Below are positions 15,655-23,834 of a DNA stretch of 64,000 nucleotides, in pieces (the stretch's first letter is position 1; each line of letters begins with the position of its first letter). Origin of the DNA: Sphingomonas japonica. GTDB taxonomy: Bacteria > Pseudomonadota > Alphaproteobacteria > Sphingomonadales > Sphingomonadaceae. The notes beneath the pieces were generated by a model. It had not been told where the DNA came from. It saw nothing but the letters and a program-made list of their open reading frames with translations, and searched no databases. Made by a program: the position numbers and the translations under genes. The stretch is taken from NCBI RefSeq assembly GCF_006346325.1, contig NZ_VDYR01000002.1, forward strand, positions 186,001 through 250,000, in the 5' to 3' direction.

Positions 15655-16563
15655 TCACCCTGCTTCGGGTACCAAGCTATCGACATTGCGGACTGCTGCT
15701 ATCCAGCCATACACGGCGCCAGCAATGTAGACGCGGAATTGAGCCGGATCGACGATCACCCTTTTGGCGTTATTGACGCACGGCTTGCCACGATTGATAA
15801 TTTGGCCGCGGAGTTGGCTTTCCTCATCCGAGCCGGGGTCTGACAGAACGAGGCGAGAGGCACGTTCCGGCTCCAACAGGACGAAACATCCTGCGACACG
15901 CGCGAACTTGCGGTCGGTGGCTTTACGATTCTGGCCAAGGCGTCTCTCTCGGGCAAGGAAACGCCGCCGAACTTCGGGATCAAGCACATCCTTGTGCGTC
16001 AGCACGACGTCGGGCGCATAATTCGCCAACACTGCTTCGATCAGCGCGCCGCGGTCATATGTCGAGCGGCAAGTACTGCCCGAATTCTGGACCAGCATGG
16101 GATTACAATCTCCGTAGTACGGAGATTCCCGAAGGGGCGGGTGCGGCAACGCCGAATAACATCCTTGATGAGTCCGAATAATCCGGTCGAGCCCCCACCA
16201 GCTTGTAGGACTGTTGGGCGGGTCGTCGATAGCCAATCGAAGTAGCCTGTTGCTCGGCAACTTGGTACAGCGGACGAATCTGTATGCCTCCGCCGCAAGC
16301 CTTCTACTTACAGGACTGACGACGGCCGGAGCCCTGAGCCTGAAATCGGGATCGAGAGGGCGCTCGCCAGTGACAATTATTTCTTCTTCTTCTGCGGCTA
16401 TCGACGAGTCGTCTTCCCGGCCCCGATTTTTCGTCCGACCGGCGCGCGTCTCTTGCGATTGCCCGACCGTCGGCGATGTGGGACCATCGAACGAATGCGA
16501 TGCATTCCAAGGCCAGCCCAACGCTATTGCAGCTACAATAGTCCAAAGGCGATTACCCAACAT
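15655..16563 (-). CDS. Exported hypothetical protein, lower GC than surroundings
   Basis: A 302-residue protein I do not recognise. It begins with a probable signal peptide ('NRLWTIVAAIALGW'). A charged low-complexity stretch follows, then 'AAEEEEIIVTGERP' at about residues 57-70. The 'IVTG' element resembles the segment near the TonB box of sphingomonad receptors and recurs in exported sphingomonad proteins, but no plug or barrel follows. The remainder has several cysteines ('VRCTKLP', 'QGCYSAL', 'GDCNPM', 'STCRSTY', 'AGCFVLL', 'KPCVNN') that could form disulfides in the periplasm. Base composition is about 50-58% GC in the lines I counted, against nearly 70% in the neighbours, which suggests recent acquisition. 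The start ATG 16563 is the first in the frame. Confidence 0.65.
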   Translation of the reverse strand: MLGNRLWTIVAAIALGWPWNASHSFDGPTSPTVGQSQETRAGRTKNRGREDDSSIAAEEEEIIVTGERPLDPDFRLRAPAVVSPVSRRLAAEAYRFVRCTKLPSNRLLRLAIDDPPNSPTSWWGLDRIIRTHQGCYSALPHPPLRESPYYGDCNPMLVQNSGSTCRSTYDRGALIEAVLANYAPDVVLTHKDVLDPEVRRRFLARERRLGQNRKATDRKFARVAGCFVLLEPERASRLVLSDPGSDEESQLRGQIINRGKPCVNNAKRVIVDPAQFRVYIAGAVYGWIAAVRNVDSLVPEAG

Positions 16564-16668
16564 ATCTAAAATGATGGCAGCATTCGGCGGTCGTCACAAC
16601 CCGCTTGATAAGCGTGCGTTTGCGCGCCGACTGCTCAAGGACGCACATCTGCCCGCTCGGTAACCAGC

Positions 16669-18438
16669 TTAGACAAATGGTTGCGTGCCTCCCCCACCAT
16701 CCCTCACCCGCAACTTCTTCGCCAGATATTCCAGACACGCCACCCGCCGCCACAGCCCGCTGTCCCCGATCGCCTCGACCCGGAAGAACCGCCGCATCGC
16801 CGGGAACTCCAGGTCGATCACCCGGCCCATAAATTCGGGCTCCAGCAATCCCCCATGCTCGTCCCCCATCGGGCGCAGGCGGCGCTGGATCGCGTAGCTT
16901 TGCTGGCGCAGCCACACCGGGCGGATGCGGGTCGACCATTCCTTGAAGCGGTGAGCACGCGATGGGGCTTGCGCGAAGTGGTGCCCGTAATCCGAAGGCT
17001 GCCGCGCCAGCGCGGGCTCGATCGCGGTCAGTAGCGCCGCCTCGAACTTGCCCGCCCGTTTGAGCGCCATCGGCAGCGTCATCGCGTCCGCCACCACGCG
17101 GTGGTCGAGGAACGGCATCAGATACGCGCCGTGGCGCGCCTCCAGGCTGATCTCGCGCCCGAACAGCGCGCGGGCGCGGACGCGCGGATAGACCGTCTCG
17201 ATCTCGGCGCGGGTGGCTTTGGCATCGGCGGACGGCAACCCGATCGCGCGCGCGATCTTGGCCCCCACCGCGGCGATGAAGCCTTCGCCGTCGAACAATT
17301 CGGTCGCGTCGCTCGCCACGAATCGCCCGAAGAACGTCCGCGCGATATCCGCCGGGGTGAACCTCCGGTCGGCGAGGTAGAAGAAGTCGCGATAGATCTC
17401 GCCCGCGCCGCCCGATACCGCCAGCCGCCCGCCCGCGTGTCGCCGGTCGCGCGCGCCGGCATAGCCGCCCTCGTCGAAGATGTTGCCATAGGTCGGCAGG
17501 CCATCGAATTCGTGGAAATTGCGTTCGACCTGCGCCGCGAATTCATCGGGGGTCGGCCGCGGCCGCCCCTTGGTGATCCATTCGACGTCGAACCCCAGCC
17601 GCTCACCGATGCCCTTAGCGAGCACCACGTCGCTGCCCTCGACGGGGCCATAGACATAGACGTGCGGCTGCACCCCCTCCGCCCGCAGCGCCGCCAGTAC
17701 CAGCCGCGAATCGATCCCGCCCGACAGCGGACAGTTGATCGCATCGCCGAAGCTGCGTGTGTGCGGGCTGAGGATATCGCGCAGCAGCCCCTTTTGCCGC
17801 TCGATCCGATCGGCGACCGGTGCGTCCAGGAAGTCGCGCGGCAGCGGCTTGTCGATCGCATGGTCGATCGTGCCGGTGTCGGTCAGCTCGACGATCCTGT
17901 CCGGCCCAAGCGTCTTGAGCTGAGCGAACACCGTATCCTCGCCGACCGGCATCACGTTGAACGCGAATTCGTACACTCCCTGCGCATCGAACGAGACGCG
18001 CGGCAGGCACTTGGCGGCGGCGAGCAGCGAGGTCGAGAAGATGCGCCGCTCGGCATCATGGTAGAGCTCGAACGCGCCGAACCAGTCGGTGAACACGAAC
18101 GCGCGGCCCTCGCGCACCACCAGCGCGACGAACTGCCCGCCGATCCGGTCCCATGCCAGATGCGGCAGGCTCGCCTCGCGCAGCAACGCCTGCAGCGCAG
18201 GCAACCCCATCCGCCCGTCGACGGTGATCGTTCCCGCGACCGCGACGAAATCCGCGCCCTCGGCCAGCACCAGTTCCGGCCCGCCGCAGATATAGGGGGC
18301 GGTGAGCACGCGCCAGCGTCCGACGCGGTGCTCGGTCATCGCGGTAAAGCCGTGCAGCGCATACTGCGCGCGCGCGGTCGCGACGGCCCGATCGGCGAAG
18401 TCGGGATCGGCGTCGTGGACGAGGAACAATGAGGCCAT
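16669..18438 (-). CDS. Asparagine-synthase-like protein lacking the glutaminase cysteine
   Basis: A 589-residue protein with the two-part layout of asparagine synthetase B: an N-terminal Ntn-hydrolase-like half (to about 190) and a C-terminal ATP-pyrophosphatase half with the PP-loop 'PLSGGIDSRLV' (about residues 234-244). The residue after Met is Ala, not the catalytic Cys of glutaminase domains, so it probably cannot use glutamine as nitrogen donor. Related proteins occur in polysaccharide and peptide clusters, where they amidate sugars or acids. It lies 14 bases after an O-antigen-ligase-like gene on the same strand, which favours a role in surface glycan modification; that is inference. 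Confidence 0.8.
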   Translation of the reverse strand: MASLFLVHDADPDFADRAVATARAQYALHGFTAMTEHRVGRWRVLTAPYICGGPELVLAEGADFVAVAGTITVDGRMGLPALQALLREASLPHLAWDRIGGQFVALVVREGRAFVFTDWFGAFELYHDAERRIFSTSLLAAAKCLPRVSFDAQGVYEFAFNVMPVGEDTVFAQLKTLGPDRIVELTDTGTIDHAIDKPLPRDFLDAPVADRIERQKGLLRDILSPHTRSFGDAINCPLSGGIDSRLVLAALRAEGVQPHVYVYGPVEGSDVVLAKGIGERLGFDVEWITKGRPRPTPDEFAAQVERNFHEFDGLPTYGNIFDEGGYAGARDRRHAGGRLAVSGGAGEIYRDFFYLADRRFTPADIARTFFGRFVASDATELFDGEGFIAAVGAKIARAIGLPSADAKATRAEIETVYPRVRARALFGREISLEARHGAYLMPFLDHRVVADAMTLPMALKRAGKFEAALLTAIEPALARQPSDYGHHFAQAPSRAHRFKEWSTRIRPVWLRQQSYAIQRRLRPMGDEHGGLLEPEFMGRVIDLEFPAMRRFFRVEAIGDSGLWRRVACLEYLAKKLRVRDGGGGTQPFV

Positions 18439-18452
18439 GCGTTACCTTGCCC

Positions 18453-19817
18453 TCATGCCGGATGCGCGGCAGCAGGCTTGCGCGCCCGCCCGATCGGCAC
18501 GAACCCCGCCGCCTTGCGCCGCCGTGTCACATAGGTGTCGAACCCGATCTGCACGCCGACCAGCATGTACGGAAACGGATTGAGCGCGATCCCGACGAAC
18601 AGCGCGCCGATCAGGATTATGAGGTGCGTGTGCTGCAGCGCGCTCGCCAGCGGCGCGATCCATGCCTCGTCGGGCGGCGCGTTCGCATAGCGCCGGCGGA
18701 TCAGCTCCATGCGGAATACGCCCCCGAAATGGATCATCAGCCACAGCGCGAGGCCGATCCAGCCCTGCTCGCCCAGCATCTCGAAATAGGCGCTGTGATA
18801 GGCGCGCCCGGCATCGACCTCGGGCGAGAAGGTGACAGTCTGGTTTGCGCCTTCGCCGGTCACCTCGACCTTGTTATATGCGATCTTGTTGGCGCGATAG
18901 GCGTCGAAGCCGCCGCCCAGCGGATGCTCCTGCACATAATCGAGCGTCCATTTCCACACCGCCAGCCGGGTCGAGGCGCTGGCATCGGCCTGGTACGACT
19001 TGATCGTCGACATGCGGTCGGTGAAGGTCGATGGCAGGAACGGCAGCGCTACCAGCCCGACCGCCGCGATCCCGATAAGGTACGGCAGGCGCCGCTTGAC
19101 GTCGCGCAGCATGAGGACGCCGAGCACGGCAACGCAGACCAGGCCGGTGCGCGCCGACGTCCCGATCGGCATCAGCAGGCAGGCGAAGATCAGGCAGTAT
19201 CCGAACGTCTTCACCCGCCAGTCGGGCGGAAACACGGTGCCGTGCCGCATCAGCCACAGGATGATCGGGATCACCCCGACCGACACTGCCGAGATGATCG
19301 AGCTTTCGAACAATCCCGAATTATTGTCGACGATCAGGTTCAGTTCGCCATAGCCCGCGCCGCCCGAGAACACCGTCTTGAGCCCGCCGACGATCACGAT
19401 CGTGCCTAGCGACAGGATAATGAACAGCAATATCGCCTCGAAGCGCAATTTGGTGCGCAGCGTCAGCGGCAGGAAGATCGCGAAAGCCAGCGATTTCCAC
19501 GCCCATCCCCATTTCTCCGCCGCCTCGATCGGGAAATCGGCGCGCCCGGTGGTGAACGCACACCAGCCGAGCAGCGCCAGCAGCAGCAATTGCCGCCACG
19601 CCAGCCGCACGTCGCGTTTGTCGTCGACCGCCGCCCAGCTGAGCACCGCCGCCGCCACCGCGATCAGCGAGATCGGCACGGAGTTGAGCAGGTAATAGCT
19701 CATCCGCTGCGGGCTGACGATGTCGATATAAGCATAGACCAGGATCAGCAGGAACGGCCGCTTGAAGGCGGCGGCGAACATCGCGATCAGGAATGCGACG
19801 AAGAACAGGTCACGCAT
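18453..19817 (-). CDS. Putative O-glycosylation ligase, exosortase A-associated type
   Basis: A 454-residue polytopic membrane protein of the Wzy/O-antigen-ligase superfamily. The N-terminal 'MRDLFFVAFLIAMFAAAFKRPF' and 'YAYIDIVSPQRMSYYL' match the DUF5935-containing ligases found in exosortase A (PEP-CTERM) polysaccharide systems. The large periplasmic loop motif 'HPLGGGFDAYRANK' and 'RAYHSAYFEMLGEQGWIGL' correspond to the H-P-G and H-N/S-x-[YF] elements of Wzy_C. It would transfer or polymerise a lipid-linked glycan at the outer face of the inner membrane. ATG 19817 overlaps the stop of the 52-residue gene upstream. Confidence 0.85.
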   Translation of the reverse strand: MRDLFFVAFLIAMFAAAFKRPFLLILVYAYIDIVSPQRMSYYLLNSVPISLIAVAAAVLSWAAVDDKRDVRLAWRQLLLLALLGWCAFTTGRADFPIEAAEKWGWAWKSLAFAIFLPLTLRTKLRFEAILLFIILSLGTIVIVGGLKTVFSGGAGYGELNLIVDNNSGLFESSIISAVSVGVIPIILWLMRHGTVFPPDWRVKTFGYCLIFACLLMPIGTSARTGLVCVAVLGVLMLRDVKRRLPYLIGIAAVGLVALPFLPSTFTDRMSTIKSYQADASASTRLAVWKWTLDYVQEHPLGGGFDAYRANKIAYNKVEVTGEGANQTVTFSPEVDAGRAYHSAYFEMLGEQGWIGLALWLMIHFGGVFRMELIRRRYANAPPDEAWIAPLASALQHTHLIILIGALFVGIALNPFPYMLVGVQIGFDTYVTRRRKAAGFVPIGRARKPAAAHPA

Positions 19818-19968
19818 CGCTGCGCGGCTCCGCCTTCGCCTTGCGCCAGCTGCGCTTCTCCGCGCTCGGCGATGCGGCATCGTCGTCGAGATCGCCGCGC
19901 GCCAGCAGCCGCCAGGCGGCGATCAGCATCAGCCCGTGCGTCAGCAATATCGAGAAATTGTCGATCAT
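19810..19968 (-). CDS. 52-residue membrane-anchored protein upstream of the O-ligase
   Basis: A short gene whose coding is supported by context. It reads M-I-D-N-F-S-I-L-L-T-H-G-L-M-L-I-A-A-W-R and continues with an acidic then basic tail ending in 'KAEPRSDA'. The N-terminal 24 residues can form one membrane helix. Its TGA stop lies at 19812-19810, inside the ATG-CGT-GAC start of the O-ligase, so the two are probably translationally coupled. The ribosome site is weak. I do not recognise a named family; the coupling suggests a helper or partner of the O-ligase. It is not a shadow of another frame, because no other gene covers 19818-19968. Confidence 0.65.
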   Translation of the reverse strand: MIDNFSILLTHGLMLIAAWRLLARGDLDDDAASPSAEKRSWRKAKAEPRSDA

Positions 19969-20115
19969 GTCGCGCGCGTGCGTCCCCGAATGAAGCGAAG
20001 CCTATCGCACGGCGCGGTTGATGGGGCGTTAAGCCTCGCGCGCATCGCGGCGTCTTTGCGATTGCCTTGCGCGCCCGCTTGCGCGACGCAGGGCCGGGAT
20101 GCGGCACGGCGGAAC

Positions 20116-21183
20116 ATGGATGCGGCGATGACGCAGGGCAGGGTGCGGTTCGATCGCTTCACGCTCGATCCGGACGAGCGGCGCTTGCTGCGCGACGGCG
20201 AACCGGTCGAGCTGAATGCGCGCTATCTCGATGCGCTGGCGCTGCTGGCGCGGCATCCGGGCCAGCTCGTGACCAAGGACCGCTTCCTCGAACAGGTGTG
20301 GCACGGCGTGCCCGTCACCGACGAAGCGCTGACGCAGTGCATCCGCGCGCTGCGCCGCGTGCTCGGCGACGACGCCGCCCGCCCGCGCTTCATCGAAACC
20401 GTGCCCAAGCATGGCTATCGCTTCATCGTCCCGGTCGAGCCGGACGAGCACGCACAAGCGGCGTCGGGCACGAGCGGGCAGGAGTTTGCGCTGCTCGGCG
20501 CGGCGGGAGCGCTTGGCGCCGGCGCTGCCGGAATTCTCGGGGGGTTGTTCTACGGCTTCGCCAGCACTGCCCAGCCGCTGCAGCCCGGCACCGGCGCGCT
20601 ATCGATGTTGGCCGTGTTACTCGCGATCACGGTCGTGCTGGCGCTGGTCGGCGGGGCAGGGGTCGCGTTCGGGATCGCCGCGGCCAGCGCGTGGCGGCCG
20701 GGCCAGCGCTGGCTGCGCATCGTCGGCGGCGCGCTGGGCGGCTTGGTCGTCGGCGCGGGCGTCAAGCTGGTCGGGACCGACGCGTTCGACCTGCTGCTCG
20801 GCCAGTCGCCCGGAGACATCACCGGCGCGGGCGAAGGCGTGGTGCTCGGCGCTGCGGTCGGCATGGGCAGCTGGCTGGCTGCGACCCATCGCCGCTCGCT
20901 GGCGCACGCCGTGGCATCCGCCGCAGCGATCGGCGCGCTTGCCGGCCTGTCGCTCGCGCTGCTCGGCGGACGCCTGATGGGCGGCAGCCTCGCGCTGCTG
21001 GCGAGCCGCTTCCCCGCGTCGCGCCTGCGCCTCGACGCGATCGGCGCGGTGTTCGGCGAAACCGGCTTCGGCCCGATCAGCCATGCCGTCACCGCCGCGC
21101 TCGAAGGCGGCTTGTTCAGCGCTTGCATCGTCGCGGCGATGCTGGCGGCCGAACGCTGGAAGACCACCACTTCGACATCATGA
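20116..21183 (+). CDS. Winged-helix regulator fused to a polytopic membrane domain
   Basis: A 355-residue protein. Residues 5-108 form an OmpR/PhoB/CadC-type winged helix with the full signature 'VTKDRFLEQVW...VTDEALTQCIRALRRVLGDD...RFIETVPKHGYRFIVPV'. After a short linker come about seven glycine/alanine-rich hydrophobic segments (roughly residues 125-345) with no periplasmic sensor domain. The layout is like CadC/ToxR but with a multi-span tail instead of one span. It may sense a membrane or envelope state and control the divergent O-ligase genes or the glycosyltransferase downstream; that is inference from position. ATG 20116 is used; ATG 20128 is an alternative. The 147 bases to the divergent 52-residue gene must hold both promoters. 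Confidence 0.8.
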   Translation: MDAAMTQGRVRFDRFTLDPDERRLLRDGEPVELNARYLDALALLARHPGQLVTKDRFLEQVWHGVPVTDEALTQCIRALRRVLGDDAARPRFIETVPKHGYRFIVPVEPDEHAQAASGTSGQEFALLGAAGALGAGAAGILGGLFYGFASTAQPLQPGTGALSMLAVLLAITVVLALVGGAGVAFGIAAASAWRPGQRWLRIVGGALGGLVVGAGVKLVGTDAFDLLLGQSPGDITGAGEGVVLGAAVGMGSWLAATHRRSLAHAVASAAAIGALAGLSLALLGGRLMGGSLALLASRFPASRLRLDAIGAVFGETGFGPISHAVTAALEGGLFSACIVAAMLAAERWKTTTSTS

Positions 21184-21261
21184 TCCGCAACGGGCGAAAG
21201 AGGTCACCCCAGCCCTTACCATTGACCCCGCCTTAACCACCGCCATGCCAAATCGCCGGGG

Positions 21262-22506
21262 ATGCGGATCCTGCACATCCTCGACCACAGCCTGCCGCTG
21301 CACTCCGGCTATACGTTTCGCACCCGCGCGATTTTGAAGGCGCAGGTCGCGCGCGGCTGGGACATCGCCGGCGTCACCGGTCCGCGCCATCCCGGCAACG
21401 CCGACCTGAGCCGCGAGACGATCGACGGTCTCGACTTCTTTCGCACCGTCCCCCCGCGCAAGGGTCCGCCGGTAATCGGCGAACTGCTTGAGATTGCCGC
21501 CTTCGCCCACCGCATCGCCGAGGTTGCGCGCGACTTCCGCCCCGATATCCTCCACGCGCATTCGCCGGTTCTGAACGCGCTGGCAGCACTACGCGCGCGT
21601 GCCGTCACCGGCGTGCCGCTGCTTTACGAAATCCGTGCCTTCTGGGAAGATGCCGCGGTCGGCAACGGCACCGGCCGCGAAGGCTCGGCCCGCTATCGCC
21701 TCACCCGCATGGCCGAAACGCACGCTGTGCGCCGGGCCGATGCGGTCGCGGTGATCTGCCAGGGGCTAAAGGACGATCTGGTCGCGCGCGGCATCGCCCC
21801 CGACCATATCATGCTCTCGCCCAACGGCGTCGATCTGAACGTGTTCGGCGATCCGCTGCCGCCGGACCCGGCGCTCGTGCGCGATCACGGTCTGGAGGGC
21901 GCCGACACCATCGGCTTCATCGGCAGCTTCTACGACTATGAAGGCCTCGACGACCTCATCGCCGCGATGCCCGCGCTGGTCGCGCGCCGCCCTGCCGCAA
22001 AGCTCATCCTGGTCGGCGGCGGTCCGATGGAAGCCGCGCTGCGCGCGCAGGCTGCCGCCTCGCCGGTCGCCGAGCGCATCGCCTTCATCGGCCGCGTGCC
22101 GCACGATCAGGTCGATCGCTGGTACAGCGTCATCGACGTGCTCGCTTATCCGCGCAAGCATATGCGCCTGACCGATCTCGTCACGCCGTTGAAGCCGATC
22201 GAGGCGATGGCGCAGCGCCGCCTGGTCGCCGCCTCCGACGTCGGCGGTCACCGCGAGCTGATCCGCGATGGCGACACCGGCAGCCTGTTCGCCCCCGACG
22301 ATCCGCCGGCGATCGCCGCGGCACTGGCCGCTCTGTTCGAAGACCGCTCGGGCTGGGAAGCGCGGCGCACCCGCGCGCGCCGTTTCGTCGAGGCAGAGCG
22401 TAACTGGTCGTCAAATATTTCGCGCTACGCTCCGGTCTATCAACGGCTGATCACTGCCACTGCATTGGAACCTTCATGGTCGCGTTCGCCTCCCGCCAAA
22501 GCATGA
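21262..22506 (+). CDS. GT4-type glycosyltransferase, exosortase A-associated family
   Basis: A 414-residue cytoplasmic glycosyltransferase with the GT-B fold. The N terminus 'MRILHILDHSLPLHSGYTFR' is diagnostic of the exosortase A-associated Stp/Daro_2409-like glycosyltransferase family. The C-terminal half has the family-4 donor site 'IGFIGSFYDYEGLDDLIAAM' and 'VTPLKPIEAMAQRRLVAASDVGG', where the E-x7-E-type acidic residues bind the nucleotide sugar. It likely adds a sugar to a lipid-linked exopolysaccharide precursor. It ends in an ATGA overlap with the next gene. Together with the O-ligase at 18453 it marks this as part of an XrtA-type polysaccharide locus, though no exosortase gene is in view. 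Confidence 0.88.
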   Translation: MRILHILDHSLPLHSGYTFRTRAILKAQVARGWDIAGVTGPRHPGNADLSRETIDGLDFFRTVPPRKGPPVIGELLEIAAFAHRIAEVARDFRPDILHAHSPVLNALAALRARAVTGVPLLYEIRAFWEDAAVGNGTGREGSARYRLTRMAETHAVRRADAVAVICQGLKDDLVARGIAPDHIMLSPNGVDLNVFGDPLPPDPALVRDHGLEGADTIGFIGSFYDYEGLDDLIAAMPALVARRPAAKLILVGGGPMEAALRAQAAASPVAERIAFIGRVPHDQVDRWYSVIDVLAYPRKHMRLTDLVTPLKPIEAMAQRRLVAASDVGGHRELIRDGDTGSLFAPDDPPAIAAALAALFEDRSGWEARRTRARRFVEAERNWSSNISRYAPVYQRLITATALEPSWSRSPPAKA

Positions 22507-23252
22507 ACCTCTCGGTGGCGCAGCTCGCCGCCGCCGTCGTCGCCGGGCTCGTCCTGCTGGCGATCGCGATCGCGCCGGCCGAAACGCTCGAGGCGCTGGT
22601 GATGGCCAGCGGGCTTCCCGCCGTGCTCCCTGCCGCGGCGGCGCCGCTCGGCCTCACCGCACGGGCGGCGCTGCTGTTCGTCGCGGCATGCGGGTTCGGC
22701 GCGCTGGGATGGGCGCTGGTCCAGCTCGGCTTCGGTGTCCGGCGCACGCCCGATCTTGACACAGACGATGTCGCGGAGCTTCCCTCGATCCGCCGCGCCG
22801 ATGCCCATCCCGATGCCCCCGCGCGGGCTCCGGTGCGCGCGGCGCGCGATCTCGGCGATCCGTTCGCTGCGGATCTCGCGGCATTCGCTGCCGAGCCGGG
22901 CGACGACGAAATCGCCCTTCCCGCCGATCTCGATACTCCGCTCGCCGCGTTCGATCCCGGCGCGGTCCGCCCGATCCCGCTGACGGCCGATCGTCCGGCG
23001 CGGCTCGATGCCGGCGAGCGCATCGAGACGTTCGAGCTCACTCCGGCGCGGCGTCCGGCGCCGGTTCTCGCCGCGCCGCCGGTCGATATCGAGCCCGCGG
23101 CCGAGGCCCCGATCGCCGGACCGGAGACCGAAGCCACCATCCACGCGCTGCTCGCCCGGCTCGAACGCGGCGTCGAACGCCGCCGCCGCAGCCCCGCGCC
23201 GCCGCAGATCCACGCCGCGCTCGATTCGCTGCGCCACGCGGTCGGCGCCTGA
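22503..23252 (+). CDS. Hypothetical membrane protein with disordered tail
   Basis: A 249-residue protein without a recognised domain. Two hydrophobic segments are clear ('AQLAAAVVAGLVLLAIAIAPA' and 'TARAALLFVAACGFGALGWAL', within the first 75 residues). The remaining 175 residues are rich in Ala, Pro, Asp and Arg, probably disordered, with a short amphipathic helix near the end ('TIHALLARLERGVERRRR'). ATG 22503 overlaps the glycosyltransferase stop as ATGA, which sets the start and suggests co-expression. The cytoplasmic tail could be an interaction platform; the function is unknown. Confidence 0.7.
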   Translation: MNLSVAQLAAAVVAGLVLLAIAIAPAETLEALVMASGLPAVLPAAAAPLGLTARAALLFVAACGFGALGWALVQLGFGVRRTPDLDTDDVAELPSIRRADAHPDAPARAPVRAARDLGDPFAADLAAFAAEPGDDEIALPADLDTPLAAFDPGAVRPIPLTADRPARLDAGERIETFELTPARRPAPVLAAPPVDIEPAAEAPIAGPETEATIHALLARLERGVERRRRSPAPPQIHAALDSLRHAVGA

Positions 23253-23257
23253 TCCGC

Positions 23258-23572
23258 TCATCGGTCCGCGACGCTCAGCAATTCCAGCTCCGCCTCGACC
23301 CGGACGCCGTCATCGTGCCGCGTTACTACCACAGCGTCGGCGATCAGATGCCCCGCCACCGGGAGATCGAGGTCGGGCAGCGCATCCAGCCAGCGCGCGA
23401 TTCGCTCGCCTGACGCGGTCTCGACCCGCAGCGTGTGCCGCGCGCCGCTGAACGTCACGCTGGCCCAAGGTTCGGCGTCGGCGGTGATGACGTCCAGCAC
23501 GATCCCCGCCTGTGCCGCCGCGCGGACCAGCGCGCGCTCGACCAGCCGCCCGGCATCGGGCTCGCGCATCAT
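23258..23572 (-). CDS. Hypothetical 104-residue protein of the S24/SOS-box module
   Basis: The protein reads 'MMREPDAGRLVERALVRAAAQ' and continues as alternating strands and helices ('SVTFSGARHTLRVE', 'VRVEAELELLSVADR'). No family is recognised. ATG 23572 overlaps the TGA of the 57-residue gene upstream as ATGA, so the two form a coupled pair. The pair is read away from the S24-regulator gene, from a shared 92-base promoter region that carries an SOS-box-like direct repeat and a palindrome. It ends five bases from the convergent membrane-protein gene. Confidence 0.68.
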   Translation of the reverse strand: MMREPDAGRLVERALVRAAAQAGIVLDVITADAEPWASVTFSGARHTLRVETASGERIARWLDALPDLDLPVAGHLIADAVVVTRHDDGVRVEAELELLSVADR

Positions 23573-23742
23573 CGTTGCTCGGCCAGGAACGATTCGATTC
23601 GCCGGACCGTGCGCGGGCGCGGCTCGCGGCCACGCCGCAGATCGTGGACGAAGCGCGGATCGGCCATCGCCCGCCGCCCGAACGCGCTCGCCGACATATC
23701 CTGTTCCCGAAGGTAGCGTTCCACCTTCCACCGCAAATCCAT
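23569..23742 (-). CDS. 57-residue basic protein, possible small DNA-binding protein
   Basis: The protein reads M-D-L-R-W-K-V-E-R-Y-L-R-E-Q-D-M-S-A-S-A and continues 'FGRRAMADPRFVHDLRRG', 'REPRPRTVRRIESFLAEQR'. The pattern of two helices with a turn at 'SASAFGRRAMADP', followed by 'RTVRRIESFL', looks like a minimal Cro/C1-type helix-turn-helix, and the net charge is strongly positive. The start is ATG 23742, 8 bases after a perfect AGGAGG (23756-23751). The strong ribosome site and the ATGA coupling to the next gene make this a real gene. It faces the S24 regulator across a shared regulatory region. Confidence 0.75.
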   Translation of the reverse strand: MDLRWKVERYLREQDMSASAFGRRAMADPRFVHDLRRGREPRPRTVRRIESFLAEQR

Positions 23743-23771
23743 CCACACCGCCTCCTGTCGCGACTCGTTAT

Positions 23772-23786
23772 GTTCCTCTTCTGTTC
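23772..23786. promoter_or_regulatory. SOS-box-like direct repeat GTTC-N7-GTTC
   Basis: The sequence GTTC-CTCTTCT-GTTC lies in the divergent promoter region, 30 bases upstream of the 57-residue gene's ATG. GTTC-N7-GTTC is the established LexA operator consensus in Alphaproteobacteria. By my rough estimate about one exact match is expected by chance in 64 kb of this composition, so position carries most of the weight: it lies between two regulator-like genes, next to a perfect palindrome. Confidence 0.55.
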
Positions 23787-23790
23787 CTTG

Positions 23791-23812
23791 AAATCCTACT
23801 TGTCTAGGATTT
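23791..23812. promoter_or_regulatory. Perfect palindrome, probable operator of the S24 regulator
   Basis: AAATCCTA-CTTGTC-TAGGATTT is a perfect 8-base inverted repeat with a 6-base spacer. It is A/T-rich against a G/C-rich background, 22 bases before the GTG start of the S24-family regulator and 4 bases after the SOS-like box. This is the size and placement of a dimeric repressor operator, so autoregulation by the S24 protein is likely. Confidence 0.65.
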
Positions 23813-23834
23813 TTCCTGCGGCTAGGGATTGCGT

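Noticed and set aside
15655..16563. TonB-dependent receptor call based on 'EEEEIIVTGERP'
   Set aside because: The protein is only 302 residues and has no plug or 22-strand barrel; the motif alone is not enough.
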